The notes under the pieces: model-generated
Seen by the model: only the letters and a program-made list of their open reading frames with translations
Databases searched by the model: none
Told to the model about the DNA's origin: nothing
Shown here: positions 16,333-26,990 of the stretch, piece by piece
How positions within the stretch are numbered: the first letter of the stretch is position 1
Layout of the letters: each line of letters opens with the position of its first letter
Program-made: the position numbers and the translations under genes
Assembly: GCA_016177775.1 (NCBI GenBank)
Contig: JACOUQ010000011.1
Span: 1 to 42,504, forward strand
Reading direction: 5' to 3'
Origin: Geobacter sp.
Lineage (GTDB): Bacteria > Desulfobacterota > Desulfuromonadia > Geobacterales > Geobacteraceae
DNA: 42,504 nucleotides

Positions 16333-18462
16333 ATGCTGGGAAAGTTCAAAAACCTGTCAATCGGAGGGAAGCTTGTTGCCATCGAGGCGGTGATGGTGCT
16401 TCTGTTTCTCTCCGCATTCACCGTCTTCGTGACCTGGTATACTTCGTCGGCCATTGAGAGGAATACCGTAGCCGAGCTGAAAAACCAGGTCACCCTGGTA
16501 AAGAACGCCATGGAAGTATATGGCAACACCGTGCGCAAGAGTACCGAGGATGCTTCTAACGCCCTGACCTCCACTTTTGCGGGGAGGATCAGTATCAACC
16601 GCTCCCGGAGCGTCACCGTCGGGGACCAGGAAACCCCCGCGCTCCTTCATGGCAGCACCCTTCTTAACGGCAACAGCGAAGTCATCGACCGCTTTACGAA
16701 GATGACGGGAGCAGTAGCCACCATCTTTGCCAGGAAGGGAGATGATTTCGTCCGGGTCGCCACATCGGTCAAGAAGGAGGACGGAAGCCGTGCCATCGGG
16801 ACGTATCTCGGGAAACAGCATCCCGGTTACGCAAAGCTCATGGGAGGGGAGCCGTACCAGGGGCAGGCCACCCTGTTCGGCAAGATGTACGCGACCAGGT
16901 ATCTCCCCATCAAGGAAGGGGGCGAGGTCATAGGCCTCATGTTCGTCGGAGTGGACATAACCGACTCCCTCAACTATTTCAAGGAACGGCTGAAAGCGAT
17001 CAAGATCGGGGAGACAGGTTACATCTATGTGCTGAATGCGGAGGAGGGGGCGAATTACGGCAATCTCCTGATCCATCCGGCCCAGGAGGGGAAGAACATT
17101 CTCGATGCCAAGGACGCCAATGGCCGGGAATTCATAAAGGATATACTCAAAACCAGAAACGGCATCATCAGATACCCCTGGATCAATAAGGACCTGGGTG
17201 AAAAGAGCGCCAGGGAAAAGATTGTTATATTCGCCACGTTCGACGAGTGGCAATGGCTGATAGGCGCCGGCGCTTACACCGAGGAACTGATGAAGGAAAG
17301 CGTTATCCTTCGGAAATATCTCATGGCGGCCACTGTCGCTATCATAGCAGTGCTGGTCATCATGCTCTGGTTTGCCTCTCGCCGCATGGTGTCCCGGCCT
17401 TTGGGCAATGCGGTCTCCTTTGCCGCCGCCGTTGCCGAGGGGGACCTTACCGCCAATCTTTCTGTAGATACGAAGGACGAGGTGGGGACCCTTGCCCAGT
17501 CCCTCAACGCCATGGTGGCGAAGCTGCGGGAAATAGCCGCCGACGTGAAGGGAGCGGCGGACAATGTCGCCTCCGGCAGCCAGCAGCTCTCGGCCGGGGC
17601 CGAGGAGATGTCCCAGGGGGCAAGCGAGCAGGCTGCCGCCGCGGAAGAGGCATCTTCATCCATGGAGCAGATGACCTCCAATATCCGCCAGAACGCCGAC
17701 AACGCCATGCAGACCGAAAGGATCGCCGTCAAGTCGGCCGAGGCCGCCCGAGAAGGGGGAAAGGCGGTGGAGGAGACGGTTCGAGCCATGAAGGAGATCG
17801 CCAACAAGATATCCATCATCGAGGAGATTGCCCGGCAGACCAACCTTCTGGCCCTGAACGCGGCCATCGAGGCGGCCCGGGCCGGGGAGCACGGCAAGGG
17901 ATTTGCGGTTGTGGCGAGTGAGGTGCGGAAGCTGGCCGAGCGTTCCCAGAAGGCCGCGGCGGAGATCAGTGATCTGTCCGGTTCGAGTGTCGAGGTGGCG
18001 GAAAGAGCGGGGGACCTGCTCGGCAAAATGGTCCCCGACATCCAGCGGACCGCCGAGCTGGTGCAGGAGATAAACGCTGCCAGCCGGGAACAGGACCTGG
18101 GGGCCGAACAGATCAATAAGGCGATCCAGCAGCTGGACCAGGTGATCCAGCAGAACGCCGGGGCCTCGGAGGAGATGGCCTCCACCGCTGAGGAGCTTTC
18201 CTCGCAGGCCGAGCAGCTCCAGAACGCCGTCGCCTTCTTCCGGGTCGACGGGAAGGATACTGTGCGGCGGACGGCAATCGTCCCGGTAAAATCCACCTTC
18301 GTGGAAACGCACAAACCGGGCGCTAATGGCATGAAATCCTTCGGTCCCCTCAAAAAGGCCAACGGTTACGCGAAGGCCGCAAGGTCCATGCCGCCAGCCG
18401 GGATAGACCTGGAGCTCGGCGGGGGAGCGGACAAGCTGGATGCCTCGTTCGAGAAGTTCTGA
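16333..18462 (+). CDS. Methyl-accepting chemotaxis protein with periplasmic Cache domain
   Basis: The 709-residue receptor has a first membrane helix at about 12-35, a periplasmic Cache-type sensor region (about 40-320, with the typical [10 protein letters not shown] and [10 protein letters not shown] segments), a second membrane helix at about 328-350, a HAMP domain and a signalling domain. The sensor resembles the fused Cache3/Cache2 arrangement. The tip near 494-540 is canonical ([20 protein letters not shown]). The C-terminus ends in FEKF after a flexible linker, an aromatic-x-x-aromatic tail like the CheR/CheB docking pentapeptides. The ligand is unknown; Cache domains often bind small acids or amines. 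The stop codon overlaps the cheR start by one base. Confidence 0.94.
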   Translation: MLGKFKNLSIGGKLVAIEAVMVLLFLSAFTVFVTWYTSSAIERNTVAELKNQVTLVKNAMEVYGNTVRKSTEDASNALTSTFAGRISINRSRSVTVGDQETPALLHGSTLLNGNSEVIDRFTKMTGAVATIFARKGDDFVRVATSVKKEDGSRAIGTYLGKQHPGYAKLMGGEPYQGQATLFGKMYATRYLPIKEGGEVIGLMFVGVDITDSLNYFKERLKAIKIGETGYIYVLNAEEGANYGNLLIHPAQEGKNILDAKDANGREFIKDILKTRNGIIRYPWINKDLGEKSAREKIVIFATFDEWQWLIGAGAYTEELMKESVILRKYLMAATVAIIAVLVIMLWFASRRMVSRPLGNAVSFAAAVAEGDLTANLSVDTKDEVGTLAQSLNAMVAKLREIAADVKGAADNVASGSQQLSAGAEEMSQGASEQAAAAEEASSSMEQMTSNIRQNADNAMQTERIAVKSAEAAREGGKAVEETVRAMKEIANKISIIEEIARQTNLLALNAAIEAARAGEHGKGFAVVASEVRKLAERSQKAAAEISDLSGSSVEVAERAGDLLGKMVPDIQRTAELVQEINAASREQDLGAEQINKAIQQLDQVIQQNAGASEEMASTAEELSSQAEQLQNAVAFFRVDGKDTVRRTAIVPVKSTFVETHKPGANGMKSFGPLKKANGYAKAARSMPPAGIDLELGGGADKLDASFEKF

Positions 18463-19298
18463 TGCATTCGGCCCGGCTCTCCACCGGCGATTTCAACCGC
18501 CTGAGCCGGTTCATCCATGAGTCATGCGGCATCAGGATGACCCCGGCCAAGAAGACCATGCTCGAGGCGCGCCTGCAGAAACGCCTGCGCAGCCTCGGCA
18601 TGGGTTCTTTCTCCGATTATCTGGACTACCTCTTCAGTGCCGCGGGGGAGAGGGAAGAGGTGGTCCGGATGATTGACCAGGTGACCACCAACAAGACCGA
18701 TTTCTTCCGGGAGCCGGACCATTTCGACTATCTCTCGCAGGTTCTCCTGCCGCAATGGGTGCACGGCACGCCCGGCGGGCCTCGGTTCAGGGCGTGGAGC
18801 GCGGGATGCTCCACAGGTGAGGAACCCTACACGCTCGCCATGGTCCTTCAGGAGTTCGCCGGGAGTTTGCCCGGCTTCGATTTCAAGATACTGGCAACAG
18901 ACATATCCACACTGGTTCTGGAGAAGGCCCATCAGGCCGTGTATCCCGAGGAGCGGGTCCACCCGGTTCCTCTTCATCTGAAGCGTAAATATTTTCTCCG
19001 AAGCCGCGACCGGAGCGCCGGGCTGGTCCGCGTTGTGCCTGAGCTCCGGGAAAAGGTCTGTTTCCGGCACCTGAACTTCATGGCGGATGATTTCGGGCTG
19101 CGTGAGGAACAGGATATAATCTTCTGCCGCAACGTCATCATCTATTTCGACAGGCCCACCCAGGAGCGGCTGCTGCAGCGGCTTTGCCGACAATTAGCTC
19201 CCGGCGGGCACCTTTTCATGGGCCATTCGGAAACCCTGAGCGGCCTGAACGTTCCCCTCACCGCCGTCTATCCAACCGTTTACCGGAAGCTGGCATGA
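18462..19298 (+). CDS. cheR: Chemoreceptor methyltransferase CheR
   Basis: CheR uses S-adenosylmethionine to methylate glutamates of chemoreceptors, which provides adaptation. The 278-residue product has the N-terminal helical domain and the methyltransferase domain with RAWSAGCSTGEEPYTLAM, the SAM-binding motif, and ILATDIS after it. IIFCRNVIIYFD is the usual later motif. It starts within the MCP stop codon, which suggests translational coupling to the receptor it modifies. It overlaps cheD by four bases. Confidence 0.96.
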   Translation: MHSARLSTGDFNRLSRFIHESCGIRMTPAKKTMLEARLQKRLRSLGMGSFSDYLDYLFSAAGEREEVVRMIDQVTTNKTDFFREPDHFDYLSQVLLPQWVHGTPGGPRFRAWSAGCSTGEEPYTLAMVLQEFAGSLPGFDFKILATDISTLVLEKAHQAVYPEERVHPVPLHLKRKYFLRSRDRSAGLVRVVPELREKVCFRHLNFMADDFGLREEQDIIFCRNVIIYFDRPTQERLLQRLCRQLAPGGHLFMGHSETLSGLNVPLTAVYPTVYRKLA

Positions 19299-19816
19299 AC
19301 GCTCCCCCTTCCGACCTCCCATCTTTCTTTCTAAAACCCGGAGAGATTTTTGTTGCCGGGGAGCCATGCGTGGTTTCCACCCTCCTCGGTTCGTGCGTGG
19401 CCGTTGCCATGGTCAGCCGCACTTCATGCGTCGGCGCCATCTGTCACGCATTTCTCCCGTCGTGTCGGGGTGCCGTGCATTCTGTCTGTCCTGAACAATT
19501 CAGGCACGTGGAGTGCGCCATCAATGGCATGCTCGACGAGTTCGGCCGGCGCGGGATACTGCGCGGGGGGATTGAGGCAAAGATATTCGGCGGGGCCGAG
19601 ATGTTCGGGTTCAGTGAGGGGGGAAGGGGTGTCGGAAAACAGAATATTGCCATGGCCCGCAGGATACTGGCTGCCGAAGGGATTCAAGTGACGGCTACTG
19701 ACGTTGGAGGTGCGGACGGGCGGAAGATCTTATTCTGCCCCCATACCGGCGAGGTTTTTCTGAAGCGTCTCGACAGAATGGCATATCGGCAGGCACGGGG
19801 TTACATGGCGACATGA
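19295..19816 (+). CDS. cheD: Chemoreceptor glutamine deamidase CheD
   Basis: CheD deamidates selected receptor glutamines to glutamates and so matures methylation sites. The 173-residue protein shows the catalytic C34 in LLGSCVAV and H51 in ICHAFLPS, with the family motif [14 protein letters not shown] further on. I used the ATG at 19295, which overlaps the cheR stop (ATGA). The frame is open to 19184 only through cheR sequence. It also overlaps cheB by four bases. No CheC partner is encoded in the window. Confidence 0.94.
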   Translation: MNAPPSDLPSFFLKPGEIFVAGEPCVVSTLLGSCVAVAMVSRTSCVGAICHAFLPSCRGAVHSVCPEQFRHVECAINGMLDEFGRRGILRGGIEAKIFGGAEMFGFSEGGRGVGKQNIAMARRILAAEGIQVTATDVGGADGRKILFCPHTGEVFLKRLDRMAYRQARGYMAT

Positions 19817-20886
19817 AAAGAAAGATCAAGGTCCTGATTGTCGACGATTCCGCGCTGGTACGCCAGGCCTTGGCGGATATCATCTCCGCCGACCCGGAGC
19901 TGGAGGTGATGGCTGTTGCCGCCGACCCCTTCATTGCCGCCGAACGGATGAAGAGCGCCGTTCCGGATGTCATAACCATGGATGTGGAGATGCCGCGGAT
20001 GGACGGCATCTCGTTCCTGCGCAGGATCATGGAGCAGCATCCTATCCCGGTGGTGATGTGCTCAAGCTTTACCGCGAAAGGCTCGGAAAGTGCATTGAAG
20101 GCCCTGGAATACGGTGCCGTGGATATCATCGAGAAGCCGAGCCTGGGAACAAGGCAGTTTCTGGAGGAGTCGAGCGTGCGGATCTGCGACACGCTCAAGG
20201 CCGCCAGTCAGGCCAGACTGAAGAGGATCCCCTCCGGAGGAAGGAATATCCCTCCAAAGCTTACCGCCGATGCGGTCATGGCCAGGCCAAAGCCTCACGC
20301 AATGACCCGGACCACGGAAAAGGTGGTGGTGGTCGGTGCCTCCACCGGCGGGACCGAAGCACTGCGTGTGTTCCTGGAAACCCTCCCCGTTGATTGCCCT
20401 GGAATTGTCATAGTCCAGCACATGCCGGAGAATTTCACCGCTGCCTTTGCGCGTCGGCTCGACTCGCTCTGCCGGGTCACGGTGAAAGAGGCCGAAGACA
20501 ACGACTGCGTGACACGAGGGCAGGTGCTGATCGCCCCCGGAAACAGGCATGTTGTTCTGAAGCGAAGCGGTACGCGGTATTTCGTGGCACTGGCGGACGG
20601 CCCGCTCGTCTGCCGCCACCGCCCCTCGGTGGATGTGCTGTTCCGTTCCGCGGCCCGTTATGCAGGGAAAAACAGCGTGGGGATAATCATGACCGGCATG
20701 GGGGACGACGGGGCGCGGGGGATGCTGGAGTTGAAGGAGTCAGGCGCAATGACCATTGCCCAGGACGAGGCAACGTCGGTGATCTTCGGCATGCCTCAGG
20801 AGGCGATCAGGCTGGGCGCGGTGGACAGGGTTCTACCATTGCAGGCGATTGCCGGGGAGGTGTTGAGGGTGTGCGGCATCGGGTGA
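19813..20886 (+). CDS. cheB: Chemotaxis response regulator methylesterase CheB
   Basis: CheB removes receptor methyl groups when phosphorylated by CheA. The 357-residue protein has a receiver domain with D11/D12 and phosphoacceptor D57 (ITMDVEMP), a linker around 130-170 and the esterase domain. The catalytic triad is visible as S177 (GASTGG), H203 (QHMP) and D299 (MTGMGDDG). It is the last gene of the chemosensory operon. No clear terminator follows it. Confidence 0.96.
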   Translation: MKRKIKVLIVDDSALVRQALADIISADPELEVMAVAADPFIAAERMKSAVPDVITMDVEMPRMDGISFLRRIMEQHPIPVVMCSSFTAKGSESALKALEYGAVDIIEKPSLGTRQFLEESSVRICDTLKAASQARLKRIPSGGRNIPPKLTADAVMARPKPHAMTRTTEKVVVVGASTGGTEALRVFLETLPVDCPGIVIVQHMPENFTAAFARRLDSLCRVTVKEAEDNDCVTRGQVLIAPGNRHVVLKRSGTRYFVALADGPLVCRHRPSVDVLFRSAARYAGKNSVGIIMTGMGDDGARGMLELKESGAMTIAQDEATSVIFGMPQEAIRLGAVDRVLPLQAIAGEVLRVCGIG

Positions 20887-20926
20887 TCTTTTTATGCCGG
20901 CTTGCCTTCAGCGGGCAATCATGTTA

Positions 20927-20955
20927 TTGACACCATTGGCAATGACACGAATTAT
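20927..20955 (+). promoter_or_regulatory. Candidate sigma-70 promoter for acpS
   Basis: TTGACA at 20927-20932 and AATTAT at 20950-20955 are 17 bases apart. The perfect -35 compensates for a four-of-six -10. It lies in the 96-base gap between cheB and acpS and would start transcription of the acpS-nnr group. Confidence 0.5.
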
Positions 20956-20982
20956 CTGGTAAACTTCCATCGGGTACTCGCA

Positions 20983-21360
20983 ATGATATACGGCACGGGC
21001 GTCGACATAGTGGATATATCCCGCTTCGAGCGGTTTCTGCGGGAGGGGAACGAGGCCATCTTCCAAAGACTCTTTACTGAAGGGGAGATTGGTTACTGTG
21101 CCCCTAAAAAGCATGGCGCGCAGCACTATGCGCTCAGGTTCGCTGCCAAGGAGGCTTTTCTCAAGGCATTGGGGATCGGGCTTAGGGAAGGAATATCCTG
21201 GAAGGAAATGGAAGTGGTCAATGATCCCCTGGGGAAGCCTGAGCTGAGGCTTTCGGGGCAGGCACGCGAGCTGTTCGAGCGGGCGGGGCTGGCAAACGTT
21301 TTCCTCTCCCTTTCTCATGACGCGAACATGGCCATTGCCATGGTCGTTCTGGAAAAATAG
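20983..21360 (+). CDS. acpS: Holo-[acyl-carrier-protein] synthase
   Basis: AcpS transfers 4'-phosphopantetheine from coenzyme A to the serine of acyl carrier protein and so activates fatty acid synthesis. The 125-residue length is typical for the trimeric family. The metal and CoA residues D8 (GTGVDIV) and E57 ([13 protein letters not shown]) are present. I chose ATG 20983 because it gives the standard [10 protein letters not shown] start; the ribosome binding site is weak. It ends immediately before nnr with no spacer. Confidence 0.94.
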   Translation: MIYGTGVDIVDISRFERFLREGNEAIFQRLFTEGEIGYCAPKKHGAQHYALRFAAKEAFLKALGIGLREGISWKEMEVVNDPLGKPELRLSGQARELFERAGLANVFLSLSHDANMAIAMVVLEK

Positions 21361-22920
21361 ATGAAGATATTCACCGGCGAAATGATGCAGCGGATCGACC
21401 GGCGCGCCATGGAGGAGTTCGGGGTGCCGGGGCTTGCCCTCATGGAAAAGGCTGGGCAAGGGTGCGTTGATGAGATATTGGCCCGCTTCGGACAAGGGGG
21501 CGACCGACTTGCTGCAATCGTGGCAGGCAAGGGGAACAACGGCGGCGACGGATTCGTCATTGCCCGACTACTGCGCAAGGCTGGCTGGGATGTCCGGGTT
21601 TTAGTCCTGGCGCGGCGGGAGGAAATCACCGGAGACGCAAAAGCCAACCTAGACCGGCTTGACGGTAGCGACCTTGTTTTCTGCGATCCGGAGAAGGGGC
21701 TGAAGCCACATGCCGGGGAACTGGGGAAGGGGGCAACGGTCATCGTGGACGCCTTGCTCGGCACAGGCCTGCGGAGCGAGGTGCGCGGGAAATACGCCGA
21801 AGCGATCGCAGCGATGAACCGGGCAGGACAGCCGGTGCTGGCGGTGGATATCCCGTCCGGCGTGGATGCTGGGACCGGCCGGGTGCTCGGGACCGCGGTG
21901 CGGGCCTCCGTGACCGTGACCTTTGCCGCCTTCAAGGTCGGGCATCTTCTTTCGCCTGGCAGGGAGCATTGCGGCGAGCTCTGCCAGGTCGATATCGGCA
22001 TTCCGTCTCGCGTGGTTGAGGAGGCGCCAGGGATCGAAATGGTCGACGGGAACCTCGCCCGAACGCTTCTGCGGAGACGGACGCCCAACGCCCACAAGGG
22101 GGATTTCGGCCACTGTCTCATCGTTGCCGGCGCCACCGGCAAGACCGGGGCTGCGGCCATGACGGCGAACAGTGCGGTCCGCACCGGGAGCGGACTGGTA
22201 ACCTTGGCTGTGCCGGCGAGCCTAAATCACATCCTGGAGGTCAAGACCACCGAGGCCATGACCATGCCGCTGCATGACGCCGGAACAGGGTGGCTGGCAG
22301 ACCAAGCATGGCCGGTTATTGCCGACATTCTTCCGGGCAAGGACTCTGTTGCCGTGGGGCCCGGCATCGGCAGGAATTCCGAAACCGCTTCCCTGGTGCG
22401 GCGGCTGGTGGAGGAGGTCGACAAGCCGCTGGTGATCGATGCCGATGGCCTGAATGCCATTGCCGAAAACGTGGAGGTTCTCAAGAGAAAGCGCTCCTCC
22501 GCTCTCGTCCTTACCCCCCATCCCGGCGAGATGGCGCGACTCTCCGGCATGACCATCGCCGAGATCGAGCGGGACCGTCTCGCCGCTGCGGCGGACTTTG
22601 CCGGGCGCTTCGGCGTCTTTCTCATCCTGAAGGGGGCCGGGACAGTGGTCGCTACCCCGGACGGCGCCATCTCGATCAACGCCAGCGGCAACCCCGGCAT
22701 GGCTTCCGGCGGCATGGGGGATGTCCTGACCGGGGTGATTGTCTCGCTTCTGGGTCAGGGGTATCAGCCGGTTGACGCCTGCCGGCTTGGCGTATATATT
22801 CATGGATATGCCGCCGACCTGGTTGCCTCCGAAAAGGGGGAGATCGGCATGTCAGCGGTGGATGTGCAGGAGAGGCTGCCGTATGCGTTTAAGAAGCTGG
22901 CAATAGGCAATAGGCAATAG
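21361..22920 (+). CDS. nnr: Bifunctional NAD(P)H-hydrate epimerase / ADP-dependent dehydratase
   Basis: This enzyme repairs damaged NAD(P)H: the N-terminal half (about 1-215, with GKGNNGGDGFV) epimerises hydrated NAD(P)H and the C-terminal half (about 225-510) dehydrates it with ADP. The C-terminal half has HKGDFGHCLIVAG, IDADGLNAI, LTPHPGEMARL and NPGMASGGMGDVLTG. The ATG directly follows the acpS stop codon. The last residues (AIGNRQ) and the stop codon are encoded by CAATAGG heptad repeats, so the original C-terminus may have been replaced by repeat expansion. The functional domains are complete. Confidence 0.93.
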   Translation: MKIFTGEMMQRIDRRAMEEFGVPGLALMEKAGQGCVDEILARFGQGGDRLAAIVAGKGNNGGDGFVIARLLRKAGWDVRVLVLARREEITGDAKANLDRLDGSDLVFCDPEKGLKPHAGELGKGATVIVDALLGTGLRSEVRGKYAEAIAAMNRAGQPVLAVDIPSGVDAGTGRVLGTAVRASVTVTFAAFKVGHLLSPGREHCGELCQVDIGIPSRVVEEAPGIEMVDGNLARTLLRRRTPNAHKGDFGHCLIVAGATGKTGAAAMTANSAVRTGSGLVTLAVPASLNHILEVKTTEAMTMPLHDAGTGWLADQAWPVIADILPGKDSVAVGPGIGRNSETASLVRRLVEEVDKPLVIDADGLNAIAENVEVLKRKRSSALVLTPHPGEMARLSGMTIAEIERDRLAAAADFAGRFGVFLILKGAGTVVATPDGAISINASGNPGMASGGMGDVLTGVIVSLLGQGYQPVDACRLGVYIHGYAADLVASEKGEIGMSAVDVQERLPYAFKKLAIGNRQ

Positions 22921-22982
22921 GCAATAGGCAAAAGAGCTTTGTGCAGGTTTTCCCCGTTGCCTATTGCCCATTGCCTATTGCC
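22899..22982. repeat. Heptad-repeat hairpin (CAATAGG type) between nnr and CBS gene
   Basis: Four tandem GGCAATA heptads (22899-22930) are followed by a 26-base spacer and an inverted arm TTGCCTATTGCC... of three to four heptads (22957-22982). The arms pair almost perfectly. The unit differs from the TAGGCTG type at 124, 2899 and 42270, but the layout is the same. The left arm codes for the nnr C-terminus and its TAG stop. Confidence 0.88.
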
Positions 22983-23002
22983 AATAATCTATGGAGGAAA
23001 TC

Positions 23003-23452
23003 ATGCTTACCATCGCTGAAATCATGACCAGGGACGTGATAACCGTTAAAAAATCCACTACGCTGCGGGAGCTTGCCGAAGTCTTCACTTCCAGACGAAT
23101 CGGGAGCGTGCCGGTGGTGGACGATAACGGGGCCCTGGTCGGCATCGTGACTGAGACCGACCTGATCGCCCAGGACCGCGAACTGCACATTCCGACCGTT
23201 GTCTCCCTCTTCGATTGGGTGATCTACCTGGAGAGCGAGAAGAAGTTCGAAGAGGACCTGAAGAAGATCACCGGTCAGACCGTGGCGGACATCCTGACCG
23301 AAAAGGTGGAGACCGTTACCCCGGCGACCACTGTTGCCGAGGTTGCGGGTCTGATGTGCTCCAAGACCATTCACGCGATCCCGGTGCTGGAGGGGGGAAA
23401 GCTGGTGGGGATCGTGTCGAGGATGGACCTCATCCGTTCCATGATCAAGTAA
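23003..23452 (+). CDS. Protein with paired CBS domains
   Basis: The 149-residue protein is made of two CBS motifs, the first starting IMTRDVITVKKSTTLREL and the second ILTEKVETVTPATTVAEV. Such pairs fold as a Bateman module that binds adenosyl ligands such as AMP, ATP or SAM. No enzyme domain is attached, so the partner is unknown. The start is ATG 23003 after GGAGGAAATC. An in-frame ATG at 22991 overlaps that ribosome binding site and is less likely. It is followed one base later by tsaE. Confidence 0.87.
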   Translation: MLTIAEIMTRDVITVKKSTTLRELAEVFTSRRIGSVPVVDDNGALVGIVTETDLIAQDRELHIPTVVSLFDWVIYLESEKKFEEDLKKITGQTVADILTEKVETVTPATTVAEVAGLMCSKTIHAIPVLEGGKLVGIVSRMDLIRSMIK

Positions 23453-23453
23453 C

Positions 23454-23927
23454 ATGCCCGTGATTACTACCAACAGTCCCGAAGAGACCGCTGCGCTCGG
23501 GCGACGACTTGGCGAACTGCTGCTCCCCGGTGACTTCATCGCTCTCACCGGCGACCTGGGGGCAGGGAAGACGCAGTTCGTCAAGGGAGTAGCCGAGGGT
23601 GTCGGAGTAGACCCTGCCATTCCTATCACAAGTCCCACCTTTACCATCATGAACGCCTACGAGGGGCGGATTCCGCTCTACCATTTCGATCTCTACCGCA
23701 TTGCCGGAGACGCGGACGTGGCCGAGCTCGGCTTTGCCGAGTTCTTTTACGGCGCCGGCGCCTGCATTGTCGAATGGTCGGAACGGCTCTCCCACGAGAT
23801 CCCGCCGGAACGCCTCGTCATCGCTTTTTCCCACGAGGGGGAAACATCCCGTTGCCTGGAGTTCACCCCCGTTGGTCAACGGGGGGCGGATATCATTGCC
23901 CGGCTCTTTCCGCAACTTGAACAATAA
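23454..23927 (+). CDS. tsaE: tRNA N6-threonylcarbamoyladenosine biosynthesis ATPase TsaE
   Basis: TsaE works with TsaB and TsaD to make t6A at position 37 of tRNAs that read ANN codons. The 157-residue protein has the P-loop GDLGAGKT at 33-40, the PITSPTFTIMNAY switch region and YHFDLYRI, followed by ACIVEWSERL. The length is typical. It starts one base after the CBS gene and was probably translated from the same message. Confidence 0.94.
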   Translation: MPVITTNSPEETAALGRRLGELLLPGDFIALTGDLGAGKTQFVKGVAEGVGVDPAIPITSPTFTIMNAYEGRIPLYHFDLYRIAGDADVAELGFAEFFYGAGACIVEWSERLSHEIPPERLVIAFSHEGETSRCLEFTPVGQRGADIIARLFPQLEQ

Positions 23928-23936
23928 AAAAATGTT

Positions 23937-23965
23937 TTGACCCTCTGCCGGATTCCTGCTATTAA
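23937..23965 (+). promoter_or_regulatory. Candidate sigma-70 promoter for lysC
   Basis: TTGACC (23937-23942) and TATTAA (23960-23965) are separated by exactly 17 bases, each matching five of six consensus positions. The lysC start follows about 50 bases downstream. No riboswitch or attenuator fold is evident in the short leader. Confidence 0.65.
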
Positions 23966-24016
23966 ACATGCTTCAGTGCAGGGGTTTCGAATTGCCCGAT
24001 TACAGGAGGAGAGAGA

Positions 24017-25234
24017 ATGGCTCTTGTGGTGCAGAAATATGGCGGGACTTCGATGGGGACTATCGAGCGCATCCGAAACGTCGCCCGCAGGGTCGCCAAG
24101 ACTTTTGATGCCGGCAACGACATGGTGGTGGTCGTTTCCGCCATGTCCGGTGAGACCAATAAGCTCGTGGCCCTGGCCAACGACATGTGCGAGTTCCCGG
24201 ATTCCAGGGAATACGATGTCCTCGTGGCCGCCGGCGAGCAGGTTTCCGTTGCGCTTCTTTCCATGTGTCTCAAATCCATGGGTTACAAGGCCAAATCGTA
24301 TCACGGCTGGCAGGTGCCGATCATTACCGACAACTCTTTCAGCAAGGCGCGGATCGAGGAGATCCCGGACACCAAGATCAGGGCCGATCTCAAGGAGGGG
24401 ACCATAATCGTGGTCGCCGGTTTCCAGGGGGTCGACCGCGAGGGAAACATCACAACCCTCGGACGGGGTGGATCGGACACTTCGGCAGTGGCCATGGCCG
24501 CGGCGCTTAAAGCCGATGTTTGCGAAATCTACACCGATGTGGACGGGGTTTATACCACAGACCCGAACATCTGCAGCGACGCGCACAAGATCGAGAAGAT
24601 TTCCTACGATGAAATGCTCGAACTTGCCAGCCTGGGGGCCAAGGTTCTCCAGATCCGCTCGGTCGAGTTTGCGAAGAAATACGATGTGGACATCCATGTT
24701 CGTTCCAGCTTCAACGACAATACAGGAACTATGGTCACCAAGGAGGATGAGGAGATGGAAGCAGTTCTCGTTTCAGGGATCGCCTACGATAAGAATGAAG
24801 CGAAAATCGCCGTAATGCGCGTTCCCGACAAGCCGGGCATCGCAGCAAAGATCCTGTCGCCGCTCTCCGATGCCAATATTTCGGTCGACATGATTCTCCA
24901 GAATGTGAGCGAAGAAGGATTTACGGACTTCACATTCACCGTCACCAAGGCCGATTTCAAGAAAGCCCTTGCCATAACCAAGGAGACGGCCAAAGAGGTG
25001 GAAGCCAAGGAAGTCCTTACCGACGAGAACATCTCCAAGATTTCCATTGTCGGCGTCGGGATGCGCAGCCACGCCGGGGTGGCCACCAAGATGTTCCAGG
25101 TGCTGGCAAAGGAGAACATCAACATCCAGATGATCTCCACCTCGGAAATCAAGATTTCCGTGGTCATCGACGGCAAGTACACCGAACTGGCCGTTCGGGT
25201 GCTGCACGATGCGTTCGGCCTTTCCGGCAAGTAA
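24017..25234 (+). CDS. lysC: Aspartate kinase
   Basis: The enzyme phosphorylates aspartate, the first step to lysine, threonine, methionine and diaminopimelate. The 405-residue protein starts with the kinase signature KYGGTSMG (7-14). It has the further motif [13 protein letters not shown], and two ACT domains at about 265-400 ([16 protein letters not shown] and [19 protein letters not shown]), which bind feedback amino acids. It is a monofunctional kinase without a homoserine dehydrogenase domain. A strong AGGAGGAGAG site precedes the ATG, and a terminator follows the gene. Confidence 0.95.
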   Translation: MALVVQKYGGTSMGTIERIRNVARRVAKTFDAGNDMVVVVSAMSGETNKLVALANDMCEFPDSREYDVLVAAGEQVSVALLSMCLKSMGYKAKSYHGWQVPIITDNSFSKARIEEIPDTKIRADLKEGTIIVVAGFQGVDREGNITTLGRGGSDTSAVAMAAALKADVCEIYTDVDGVYTTDPNICSDAHKIEKISYDEMLELASLGAKVLQIRSVEFAKKYDVDIHVRSSFNDNTGTMVTKEDEEMEAVLVSGIAYDKNEAKIAVMRVPDKPGIAAKILSPLSDANISVDMILQNVSEEGFTDFTFTVTKADFKKALAITKETAKEVEAKEVLTDENISKISIVGVGMRSHAGVATKMFQVLAKENINIQMISTSEIKISVVIDGKYTELAVRVLHDAFGLSGK

Positions 25235-25262
25235 TTCCGCAGTGACATACATGCATGGAGGA

Positions 25263-25294
25263 GGGCCGGCAGATCGTCGGCCCTTTTCTTTTTT
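25263..25294 (+). terminator. Rho-independent terminator after lysC
   Basis: GGGCCGGC and GTCGGCCC form an eight-base stem with the loop AGATC. It is followed by TTTTCTTTTTT. The structure starts 29 bases after the lysC stop codon and isolates lysC from cimA. Confidence 0.9.
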
Positions 25295-25406
25295 GGTCAA
25301 GACAGTTTATTCATATTGAAAATTGTAAAAAAACGTTATAAAAATATCTTTCCGATCCCATGACTCAGTACGAGTCGGGAAATTCCATTTGACAGAAGGT
25401 GCGCCC

Positions 25407-26990
25407 ATGAGCCTTGTGAAACTTTACGACACCACCCTGCGGGACGGAACTCAGGCGGAAGACATCTCGTTTCTCCTGGAGGACAAGATCCGCATTGCCC
25501 TGAAACTGGACGAGATGGGAGTTCACTACATCGAGGGGGGATGGCCGGGGAGCAACCCCAAGGATGTTGCCTTCTTCAAGGAGATCAAGAAGGAGAAGCT
25601 CTCCCAGGCCAAGATCGCCGCGTTCGGTTCGACCCGCCGCGCCAAGGTGACGCCGGACAAGGACCAGAACATCTGTACACTGGTGCAGGCCGAGCCCGAC
25701 GTGGTGACCATCTTCGGAAAAACATGGGACTTTCATGTCCACGAGGCCCTGCGCATCTCCCTGGATGAAAACCTGGAGCTGATTTTCGATTCCCTCGAAT
25801 ATCTCAAGGCAAATGTCCCCGAGGTGTTTTACGATGCCGAGCATTTTTTCGATGGCTACAAGGCGAACCCGGAATATGCCATCAAGACCCTCAAGGCTGC
25901 GGAACAGGCCAAGACAGACTGCATAGTGCTCTGTGACACGAACGGCGGGACCATGCCATTCGAGTTGGCCCAGATCATCAAGGAAGTGCGCAAGCATATC
26001 AAGACCCCGCTCGGCATCCATACCCACAATGACTCGGAGTGCGCCGTGGCCAATTCGCTCGTTGCGGTCAACGAAGGGATCGTCCAGGTGCAGGGGACCA
26101 TAAACGGTTTCGGCGAGCGCTGTGGCAATGCCAACCTCTGCTCCATCATTCCGGCCCTGAGGCTGAAGATGAAAATGGAGTGCATCAGCGACGAGCAACT
26201 GCGCAAGCTGAGCGAGCTCTCCCGCTTTGTCTACGAGCTGACCAACCTCTCGCCCGACAAGCACCAGCCTTATGTGGGGAAATCGGCCTTTGCCCACAAG
26301 GGAGGGGTACATGTCAGCGCTATCCAGCGCCATCCCGAGACTTACGAGCATCTCCGGCCGGAACTGGTGGGCAATTCCACGAGGGTCCTGATTTCCGACC
26401 TCTCGGGCCGCTCCAACATCCTGGCCAAGGCCGAGGAGTTCAACATCAACTTGGACAGCAAGGACCCGGTCACCCTGGAGATCCTCGATAACATCAAGGA
26501 GATGGAGCACCGGGGGTACCAGTTCGAAGGGGCCGAGGCCTCGTTCGAGCTGTTGATGAAGCGGGCGCTCGGGACCCATCGCAAGTTCTTCTCGGTCATC
26601 GGCTTCCGGGTTATTGACGAGAAGCGCCATGAGGAGCAGAAGCCCCTTTCCGAGGCGACCATCATGGTCAAGGTCGGGGGGAAAGTGGAGCATACCGCCG
26701 CGGAGGGGAACGGTCCGGTGAACGCCCTGGACAACGCGCTGCGCAAGGCACTGGAAAAGTTCTACCCCCACCTGAAGGAAGTGAAACTCGTCGATTACAA
26801 GGTGCGGGTCCTGCCGGCCGGACAGGGCACCGCCTCCGCCACCAGGGTGCTGATCGAGTCCGCCGACAAGGACAGCCGCTGGGGAACCGTGGGGGTATCG
26901 GACAATATCGTTGACGCCTCATACCAGGCCCTGCTGGACAGCATCGAGTACAAGCTCCACAAGGACGAGACGGAGGGGGCAAAAAAGTAA
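25407..26990 (+). CDS. cimA: (R)-citramalate synthase
   Basis: The enzyme condenses pyruvate and acetyl-CoA to citramalate, the threonine-independent entry to isoleucine known in Geobacter. It belongs to the isopropylmalate synthase superfamily. The 527-residue protein has the catalytic DTTLRDGTQ at 8-16, the metal-binding [12 protein letters not shown], and GERCGNANL. It also has a C-terminal LeuA-type regulatory domain from about 385. The residue pattern and the length fit CimA rather than LeuA. I chose ATG 25407 after GAAGGT instead of the TTG at 25389. It overlaps the ComEA-like gene by one base. AT-rich DNA at 25316-25342 (TTGAAA-N15-TATAAA) may hold its promoter, with poor spacing. Confidence 0.93.
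   Translation: MSLVKLYDTTLRDGTQAEDISFLLEDKIRIALKLDEMGVHYIEGGWPGSNPKDVAFFKEIKKEKLSQAKIAAFGSTRRAKVTPDKDQNICTLVQAEPDVVTIFGKTWDFHVHEALRISLDENLELIFDSLEYLKANVPEVFYDAEHFFDGYKANPEYAIKTLKAAEQAKTDCIVLCDTNGGTMPFELAQIIKEVRKHIKTPLGIHTHNDSECAVANSLVAVNEGIVQVQGTINGFGERCGNANLCSIIPALRLKMKMECISDEQLRKLSELSRFVYELTNLSPDKHQPYVGKSAFAHKGGVHVSAIQRHPETYEHLRPELVGNSTRVLISDLSGRSNILAKAEEFNINLDSKDPVTLEILDNIKEMEHRGYQFEGAEASFELLMKRALGTHRKFFSVIGFRVIDEKRHEEQKPLSEATIMVKVGGKVEHTAAEGNGPVNALDNALRKALEKFYPHLKEVKLVDYKVRVLPAGQGTASATRVLIESADKDSRWGTVGVSDNIVDASYQALLDSIEYKLHKDETEGAKK

Noticed and set aside
17274..18362. 362-codon - strand ORF opposite the MCP
   Set aside because: It is an alanine/serine-rich shadow of the helical receptor signalling domain.
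23966..24016. Lysine riboswitch upstream of lysC
   Set aside because: The leader after the candidate promoter is about 50 bases, far too short for a lysine riboswitch.
25235..25406. Riboswitch or T-box between lysC and cimA
   Set aside because: After the terminator only about 110 AT-rich bases remain, with no conserved riboswitch core or T-box sequence.
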